The notes under the pieces were generated by a model. The model ran no database searches. It had not been told where the DNA came from and saw only the letters and a program-made list of their open reading frames with translations. The translations under genes and the position numbers were made by a program. This document shows, piece after piece, positions 56,823 to 64,000 of a stretch of DNA of 64,000 bases (positions are counted from its first letter, which is position 1; every line of letters starts with the position of its first letter). Source of the DNA: Anas platyrhynchos (lineage: Eukaryota > Chordata > Aves > Anseriformes > Anatidae); NCBI RefSeq assembly GCF_047663525.1, contig NC_092616.1, positions 5,431,501-5,495,500 of the forward strand, written 5' to 3'.

Positions 56823-57838
56823 TGTAATGGGTTTATATGGCAAGGTTTTGGCAGCAGGGGGCCATAGGCATGGCTTCTGTGAGAAGACTCTGGAAGCTGC
56901 CCCACGTTAGGTTAGGGCCGTGCTGCTGACCAGAGCCGAGCCAATAAGTGATGTTGTTTGTGCCTCTGTGAGAGCATATTTAAGAAAGGGAAAACAAACA
57001 AACAACAACAGAAACAAAACCATGATGCCACACAGCAGCTGGGAGAATGAGAGGAGTGAGAAACAGCCTTGCAGGCGCCAACGTCAGTGAAGAAGGAGGG
57101 GGAGAGGTGCTCCAGGTGCCGGAGCAGAAGTCCCCTGCACCCTGTGGTGAGGCCCATGGTGAAGCACTGTCCCTCTGCAGCCCACGGAGTACCACGGTGG
57201 AGCAGGGTTCCACACTGCAGCCCGTGGAGGAGACCACAGTGGAGCAGGTGATGGAAGCTGAGGTATGTGGAGGACCTCTGCTGGAGCAGATTCTGGGCCT
57301 GACCTGCAGCCCGTGGAGAGGAACCCACACAGGAGCAGGTGACTTGGCAGGAGCTGCTGCCCGTGAGGGACCCAGGTTGGAGCAGTTTGCTCCTGAGGGA
57401 AGGACCCCATGGTATGGACCCTTATCAGGAGCAGTTCTTGAAGAACTGCTGCCTGTGGGAACCCCACAGCACAGGGGACAGGAGTGATCGAGAAGGAGCG
57501 GCAGAGGCAAAGTGCTGTAGACTGACCACAACCCCCATTCCCTCATTCCCCTGCACCACTCGGGGAGGAGGTGGAAGAGGGTGGATGGTGGGGAGGCATT
57601 TTTGGTTTCTTTCCTGTGTTTCTCATTCTCTAGCTTGTTAGTAATAGCCAATAAATCTTACTATCTCCCTACTCTGAGTCTGTTTTGCCCATCACAATAA
57701 TTGTTGAGTGATCCCCCTGTCCTTATCTCAACCCTTGAGCCATTTTCATTGCATTTTCTCCCCCTTTCCGCTTGAGGAGGGGGAGTGAAAGAGTGGCTGT
57801 GGTAGAGCTTGGCTGCCCACCCGAGTAAAACCACAACA
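56823..57838 (+). mobile_element. Solo LTR, ERV family 'A', plus strand
   Basis: Full-length member running from TGTAATGGGTTTATATGG to AAAACCACAACA. It has AGCATATTTAAG as a TATA-like element near 56,973 and AATAAA near 57,651. It is about 1,016 bp and clearly homologous along its whole length to 13,958-15,017 in the opposite orientation. No matching target duplication is visible (ACCAC and CGTCT flank it). Confidence 0.88.
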
Positions 57839-57935
57839 CGTCTCACCACCCTCATGGTGAGGAAATGTTTCCTAATGTCCAGATTGAACCGCCCCTGGTG
57901 CAGCTTTGTGCCATTCCATTGGGCCTGAGGATGAC
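57839..57935 (-). mobile_element. CR1 fragment, minus strand
   Basis: Antisense CR1 3'-region words (GAAATGTTTCCTAATGTCC and following). The LTR lies directly beside it, so it may have inserted into this CR1. Confidence 0.7.
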
Positions 57936-58254
57936 TTGAATCCTTTTCCAGACCCACCTTCCCTGTGCCCGCTGGATCCACATTTCCTCCGTGGAGACTG
58001 CAGACATCTCATTTGCCTGTAGAAGCCGAGATACCAAAAAGACACTATGAGAGAGCCAGCTCAGTCCCAGTGGCACACATATTTTATAGGGGCTACAGGA
58101 AAAGAGAGCAGGTTGATGTTTCAGATTAAATGAGACAAAGCCAAAAGTGTGTCGGAACATCACAATGGTACTTAACAACAACAAAAGCAACAACAATAAT
58201 AATATAATAATAATAATAACAAAATGCACAGGACTGTCATGAATATACTGTGAG
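57936..58254. other. OR 3' flank with AAT microsatellite
   Basis: Includes a short ATA/AAC-rich microsatellite near 58,185-58,222. No gene was seen. Confidence 0.45.
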
Positions 58255-59214
58255 TCATTTGTGGAGACAGATGAGAAGTTTACCATCAGTGAAAACTCTC
58301 AATGAAATCACTTTGTTCAGTGCAACTTTCAGCTCCTGGTTTCTCATGCTGTAGATGAAGGGGTTCACTGCTGGGGGAACCACTGAGTACAGAACTGCCA
58401 CAACCAGGTCCAGGAATGGGAAGGAGATGGAGGGGGGCTTCAGGTAGGTAAACATGACAGTGCTGAGAAACAGGGAGACCACGGCCAGGTGAGGGAGGCA
58501 CATGGAGAAGGCTTTGTGCCGGCCCTTCTCAGAGGGCATCCTCAGCACGGCCCTGATGATCTGAACATAGGAGAGCACAAGGAATACAAAACACCCAAAA
58601 TCGATGAAAATATTACCCATAAGAACCGAAACTTCACTAAGGAAGGTCTGTGGACAGGAGAGCTTGAGGATCTGGGGAATTTCACAGAAAAATTGGTTCA
58701 CAGCATTGCCTTGGCAGAAGGGCAGGGAAAATGTACTGGCCGTGTGCAGGACAGCACTGAGAACCCCGCTGCCCCAGGCAGCTGCTGCCATCTGGGCACA
58801 GGCTCTGCTGCCCAGGAGGGTCCCGTAGTGCAGGGGCTTGCAGATGGCAACGTAGCGGTCATAGGACATGACAGTGAGAAGAGAATACTCTGCTGAAAAC
58901 AAGAAGACGGTCAGAAAGACCTGTGCAGCACATCCTGCATAGGAAATGGCCCTGGTGTCCCAGAGGGAATTGGCCATGGCTTTGGGGACAGTGGTGGAGA
59001 TGCAGCCCAGGTCAATCAGGGCAAGGTTGAGGAGGAAGAAGTACATGGGGGTGTGGAGGCGGTGGTCGCAGGCTACGGCAGTGAGGATGAGGCTGTTGCC
59101 CAGGAGGGCGGCCAGGTAGATGCCCAGGAAGAGCACGAAGTGCAGGAGCTGCATCTCCCATGTGTCTGCGAATGCCAGCAGGAGGAACTCGGTGATGGAG
59201 CTGCTGTTGGACAT
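58255..59214 (-). CDS. Olfactory receptor, OR14-like, intact
   Basis: A single-exon, 319-residue seven-helix receptor, the only complete OR here. I start it at MSNSSSIT (59,214) because that matches the paralogue at 9,677 and gives the usual short glycosylated N-terminus; the frame is open 16 codons further upstream. Visible landmarks: NSSS near the N-terminus, GN in TM1 (39-40), HTPMYFF (54-60), Cys95 for the extracellular disulphide, MSYDRY (116-121), FFCEIP (175-180), SY in TM5 (215-216), KAFSMC (234-239) and NPFIY in TM7 (284-288). ORs are G-protein-coupled odorant receptors of olfactory neurons, and OR14-type receptors form a large bird-specific expansion. No promoter could be recognised. 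The ligand is unknown. Confidence 0.94.
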   Translation of the reverse strand: MSNSSSITEFLLLAFADTWEMQLLHFVLFLGIYLAALLGNSLILTAVACDHRLHTPMYFFLLNLALIDLGCISTTVPKAMANSLWDTRAISYAGCAAQVFLTVFLFSAEYSLLTVMSYDRYVAICKPLHYGTLLGSRACAQMAAAAWGSGVLSAVLHTASTFSLPFCQGNAVNQFFCEIPQILKLSCPQTFLSEVSVLMGNIFIDFGCFVFLVLSYVQIIRAVLRMPSEKGRHKAFSMCLPHLAVVSLFLSTVMFTYLKPPSISFPFLDLVVAVLYSVVPPAVNPFIYSMRNQELKVALNKVISLRVFTDGKLLICLHK

Positions 59215-59829
59215 TTGAGTCCTTTGGGCATGGGGACCTGTCTGAGAAAGAAAATACAGCAAGATATTATGCCAGACTCTGTAAGGAAAACTCTATTTCT
59301 TGTACAAACCTTGGAAGTGTGTGCTGAGGTCAAAATAATCCAATTTCAATGTGCAGATCTCCAAACGCCTGTTTGGAGTTGGGGATCTTCACAAGTTGGG
59401 GATTGTCTCAGTTCTCCCCACGTAGCAAGAGACAGACAGATCATTGCAGCTGACCTAGTCGAGATGTCCAGTAGCATTTCCATGCCCTTAAGTCTCACGT
59501 GTCTTCTCCACAGAGCTGCTATGGCAGAGCTTTGCCCTAGTGGAGGACAGCCTGCAGCCCAGCAGAACACTTGCAAAAGAATGCCCTAAACATGGGGCGA
59601 CCTGAACACAGAGACAGCTCATTCACAGCCCCACACACAGCATTTCCACAACCCTACACATCAGGAAGGGACATGGATGCTTTTCCTCCATTAACATATC
59701 TGCATGGCAGAACATGCAGGAACTGCGCCTGAGCTGCACCTGAAATATCCTCTACATCGCTGACTCCAAAAGCAACTGATGAACAAGTTCCCATGCAATT
59801 ATGTCTATACGTCTATGCTGGGGGAAGGG
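59215..59829. other. OR upstream flank, no gene
   Basis: Upstream region of the minus-strand OR. Noncoding 5' exons are expected for such genes but cannot be placed. Nothing else was recognised. Confidence 0.4.
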
Positions 59830-61857
59830 AAGAGTCCAAGGGGCTGTACTGTGGAAGGCATCAGCAATGCCCGGATGGCAGGGAGGTGCCCAAATCGCCT
59901 CTACCATGGAGATACTGGGAGCAGCTCCCTCTCACTCCCTGCCCATGGCTCTGCTGCCTGCAGCTGTCCCTGCCTGCAGCTGGGTCTCTGTCCCCACGCC
60001 TCCTGCCTGCAGCTCACAGCCCCCATCCCACCCACTGGGTGCTCAGCTCTGCCCTGCAGACACCTCCTGGCAGCAGGGCTCTGCACAGGGGCAGCTCGCT
60101 GGGGGCACGTCCTAGAGCCCAGGTCACACAGACCCTGCTGACACTGCACGGGTAGTGATGGAGCTTTCTATGGGAAGTAAAGGGACTTGTTACGGTCCTG
60201 GGAATGCTCCTTATGCAGGCTTAGGAATCTTAGAATCTTCTTTGAAAAAACAGCCTCTATTTCCAATCCCACAGGGATGTAGAAGAGAAAACTAAAAGCA
60301 GAGGATCAGGAAAGCTGCGATGGAAGCATCTAACCCCTGATTGGCTTCTTGCCTTCTTGCACAGTTAGGATACACCCTAACTGTGCTGTGTATCTGTGAG
60401 CAGGCTGCCCCAGGTAACAGCCTCCCACCAGCAGCAGGACCCTGCCCTGCCGGGGGGGCTCCTTCCACCCGCAGCTTCTCCCCGCAGCACCCTGGGCAGC
60501 TCCCCAGGCAGGCTGAGCGCTGAGCCTGGCAGGCGGCAGAGGCCCTGCCCGGGCACACAGCCCCTGGGCCACAGCAGGGACCCTGCTCTGCACCACAGCC
60601 CTGGACACCCCTTTCAGCAACCTGGCTGCAGAGCCTGCTGCCAGACTGTGAAAAGAGAGCAGTCAGGGCCCGGCCTTTCTGCATTTTCCTTCTGCCACAG
60701 ACTTACCCTGTAATGTGCTGCAAGCATTGATTCCCCATCGAGCTTTCAGTATCCCCTCAATTCACATAGCCCGTAACCTCTATCTCCCTTCTCTCCCCTC
60801 CCAGTGCCAGCCTCAGGCAGTGCCCCCAGGCCTGCTGCGCTGTGCAGAGGAGCTGCTCCTGGGCAGAGCTGTCTCTCTGCAGCGCTGCCCGCTTGCCAGG
60901 AGCTCCCCTTGGGCCCAGGAGCCCGGCCCAGCTCAGCAGCAGAGGCCCAGCCCAAGGCCTCCCTTGCTCTGCCCCCCACCAGGCTCCCTGCACATGGCCC
61001 TGGGGCTGCAGGGGAACCTGCTGGGAAACAGCCTGAAGGAATCCCTTGGGTTCCCTTCCTCACATGGCACATACACTTCTTCACACCAGTGTCATTTCTC
61101 CTTACAGAACACCAATTAAGTGTAACAATCACATCTTCTTGTCCCAGTATCAGTTTGGACATGAAGTCATGGTCAGGGACTGATCTCCTTCATCCCCACT
61201 TCAGGAAATAATTCAGCAGTCAGTCAAGGCATCTCATGCTGGTTGTTATTCCTGGGGCTGGAAAGGGATCTCAGCTCCCTCCCATATCTGCCACAGACCC
61301 ACAGGAGCTGGGATTCCTCAGGCCTCAGTTCAGGTGTCCACAACATAGGCACCGTAACGCGAATTATTGAGCCACAATAGCTCCTTAGTGGAGATAGAAG
61401 ACAGGCAGGAGCTGATCAGATGGAAATACCTGCTGAAATTTGAGGTTAATCCTCTGGGAATCTGATGGGGCATTCCTCAGGCCAACTGAAATGGCAGCAG
61501 ATGCCACATGTAGGACAACTGAACCTGTCCCTACTCCTTATGTGTAGGTCAGCCTGCAGAGGCTGTCAGCAGAGCAAAAGGAGTCGTGTCACAGGGAGAC
61601 CTAAACCTATTCTGTTCTCTTTTAAATGTTCTCTTTTTTCCTTTCTCTTCTATGTCACCCTTGGCTGTAATGGCTCTTGTGTCTCGGTCATCTCCACAGG
61701 GCCTCAGCTCTGACCAGCCAGGTCTCCCTGCCATTTGTGCCTTGAGGCAGGACTCTGCAGGGGTACAACAGGTCATCAGTGAGGATAAAATCAGTGGTTA
61801 CTTTGCAAACTACACCCTTAACAGTCCATGGAACCTGCATCCAAGGCCCCTGTGTGA
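59830..61857. repeat. OR-upstream duplicon block, copy C
   Basis: Paralogous to copy A (10,240-12,361) with some rearrangement near 60,180-60,800, and almost identical from about 60,990 to 61,857. Like copy A it ends in CAAGGCCCCTGTGTGAGCG and then enters the 14-bp satellite. The exon-like GC-rich stretch (60,390-60,610 and 60,800-61,050) is disrupted differently from copies A and B. Confidence 0.9.
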
Positions 61858-63782
61858 GCGATGTGACATCAGCGATGTGACCACAGCGATGTGACCTCAG
61901 CGCGGGAACCTCAACGCGGGAACCTCAGCGATGTGACCTCAGCGTGGGAACCTCAGCGATGTGACCTCAGCGTGGGAACCTCAGCGCTGTGACCTCAGCG
62001 CGGGAACCTCAGCGATGTGACCTCAGCGCAGGAACCTCAGAGATGTGACCTCAGCGCGGGAACCTCAGCGATGTGACCTCAGCGTGGGAACCTCAGCGCT
62101 GTGACCTCAGCACGGGAACCTCAGCGATGTGACCTCAGCACTGTGACCTCAGCGCGAGAACCTCAGCGATGTCACTTAAGCGAGGGAACCTCAGCGCAGG
62201 AACCTCAGCGATGTGACCGCAGAAGGGAACCTCAGTGCGGGAACCTCAGCGATGTCACCTAAGCGTGGGAACCTCAGCGCGGGAACCTCAGCGCGAGAAC
62301 CTCAGCGATGTGACCTCAGCGTGGGAACCTCAGCGATGTGACCTCAGCGCGGGAACCTCAGCGCAGGAACCTCAGCGATGTGACTTCACCGTGGGAACCT
62401 CAGCGATGTGACCTCAGCGCTGGAACATCAGCGATGTGACCTCAGTGACGGAACCTCAGAGCGGGAACCACAGTGCTGAGACCTCAGCGTGGGCACCTCA
62501 GCGATGTGACCTCAGCTTGGGAACCTCAGCGCGGGAATCTCAGCGATGTGACCTCAGCGCGGGAACCTCAGCGACGTGACCTCAGCACGGGAACCTCAGC
62601 GCGGGAACCACAGCTCTGTGACCTCAGCGCGGGAACCTCAGCAGTGTGACCTCAGCACGGGAACCTCAACGCGGGAACCTCAGCGATGTGACCTCAGCGC
62701 GGGAATCTCAGTGATGTCACCTAAGCGATGTGACCTCAGCACGGGAACCTCAGTGATGTGACCTCAGCGCGGGAACCTCAGCACTGTGACCTCAGCGCGG
62801 GAACCTCAGCGATGTGACCAAAGCGTGGGAACCTCAGCAGTGTCACGTCAGCATGGGAAGCTCAGCGTAGGAACCTCAACAGTGTGACCTCACAGCGGGA
62901 ACCTCAGCGATGTGACCTCAGCACGGGAAGCTCAGCGATGTCACCTAAGCGATGTGACCTCAGCGCGGGAACATCAGCAATGTGACCAAAGCGTGGGAAC
63001 ATCTGCGCGGGAACCTCAGCTCTGTGACCTCAGCGCGGGAACCTAAACAATGTGACCTCAACGCGGGAACCTCTGCATGGGAACCTCAGCGATGTGAACT
63101 AAGCGCGGGAACCTCAGCTCCGTGACCTCAGCGCGGGAACCTAAACAATGTGACCTCAGCGCGGGAACCTCAGCGATGTGACCTCAGCGATGTGACCGCA
63201 GCGCGAGAACCTCAGCGATGTGACCTCAGCGCGGGAACCTCAGCGCTGTGACCTCAGCGTGGGAACCTCAGCGTTCTGACCTCAGCGCGGGAACTTCAGC
63301 GTGGGAATCTCAGCAGTGTCACGTCAGCACGGGAACCTCAGCGTAGGAACCTCAACAGTGTGACCTCACAGCGGGAACCTCAGTGATGTGACCGCATCGT
63401 GGGAACCTCAGCGCGGGAATCTCAGCGATGTCACCTAAGCTATGTGACCTCAACGCGGGAACCTCAGCTCTGTGACCTCAGCGCGGGAACCTCAGCGTGA
63501 GAACCTCAGCAGTGTCACGTCAGCGCGGGAACCTCAGCACGGGAACCTCAGTGATGTGAGCTCAGCGCGGGAACCTCAGCGTTGTGACCTCAGTGCGGGA
63601 ACCTCAGTGCAGGAATCTCAGCGATGTGACCTCAGCGCTGGAACCTCAGAGATGTGACCTCAGCGATGGAAATTTAGCGTGGGAACCTCAGCTCTGTGAC
63701 CTCAGCTATGTGACCTCAGAGCGGGAACCTCAGTGATGTGACTTCACCGTGGGAACCTCAGCGATGTGACCTAAGCGCGGTG
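61858..63782. repeat. 14-bp satellite array, second locus
   Basis: About 137 units of the same two 14-bp types as the main array, starting from the identical junction. Unit order in 63,060-63,690 closely follows that of about 15,250-15,960, so the arrays share a common ancestor rather than arising separately. It has no LTR at the position equivalent to 13,958. Confidence 0.97.
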
Positions 63783-64000
63783 TGAGGAATGTTTTAACAA
63801 TTCCAATTCGTGTCCATAAATTCGTGTCCATAAATTCATGTGCATAAAGAATAATTCTGTTTGAATCCTGTCTGCCTCTGGGCCCTGCACTGGCAGTTTA
63901 ATTCTTGAACCACAGATGCAGTGTGCCCCAGTCTCCCCCTCATTCCAGTCAATTTATCACGTCTTCAGAAAACACTCCTTAAATTTATGAACCTGTTTGC
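63783..64000. repeat. Duplicon left block, copy 2 (start of the next module)
   Basis: Matches 7,225-7,430 almost base for base after a short duplicated stretch (TTCGTGTCCATAAA repeated). It continues to the window's edge, so another OR module probably lies beyond it. Confidence 0.9.

Noticed and set aside
56818-57843. Target-site duplication of the LTR at 56,823
   Set aside because: The similar ACCAC near both ends is part of the LTR's own 3' terminus on one side; the true flanks (ACCAC and CGTCT) do not match.

Overview
The window is vertebrate nuclear DNA, almost certainly from a bird. CR1 retrotransposon pieces with the avian 3' tail are scattered throughout, several avian-type retroviral LTRs are present, and there are olfactory receptor (OR) genes of the OR14-like group that is expanded in birds. 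The species cannot be told from sequence alone. Host coding content is small: one intact OR gene, four damaged OR copies, a multi-exon gene with two HU-type domains resembling CCDC81, and a four-exon fragment of a kinesin motor gene resembling KIF22.

Layout. 1-7.2 kb: unrecognised DNA, CR1 pieces and a 5'-truncated OR pseudogene. 7.2-12.4 kb: an OR duplicon (solo LTR, OR copy lacking TM6, conserved upstream block). 12.4-28.0 kb: a large CpG-rich satellite built on a 14-bp unit, split by a solo LTR (13,958-15,017, with a target-site duplication) and a CR1 tail (17.4 kb). 28.0-34.4 kb: an endogenous retrovirus without 5' LTR or gag but with open pol and env frames and a 3' LTR. 34.4-36.3 kb: promoter and first exons of the KIF22-like gene. 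36.6-42.5 kb: the CCDC81-like gene. 42.5-46.3 kb: degenerate minisatellite, a 66-bp inverted repeat, a stray CCDC81-like exon, another LTR, and a second copy of the KIF22-like promoter and exon 1. 46.5-50.6 kb: two broken ORs among CR1 and LTR pieces. 52.2-53.0 kb: a second copy of the OR upstream block without the satellite. 54.2-54.8 kb: a CCDC81-like fragment. 55.5-57.9 kb: CR1 and a solo LTR. 58.3-59.2 kb: the intact OR. 59.9-64.0 kb: the third copy of the upstream block, a second satellite array, then sequence matching 7,225-7,430.

The order (7.2-kb block, OR, upstream block, satellite, 7.2-kb block again) indicates tandem segmental duplication of an OR plus satellite module, with retroelements and pieces of two unrelated genes mixed in. 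The genes do not form a pathway. The intact OR is a candidate chemoreceptor, and the CCDC81-like protein belongs to a family linked to centrosomes and cilia.

The most unusual items are the 14-bp satellite, with over a thousand units, many carrying TGACCTCA, and an apparently satellite-free paralogous site at 53.04 kb; the six-copy array of RFX X-box plus YY1-like motifs upstream of the duplicated KIF22-like exon 1; and the retrovirus with a gammaretrovirus-like pol beside an atypical env. Boundaries of diverged repeats are estimates made by eye.
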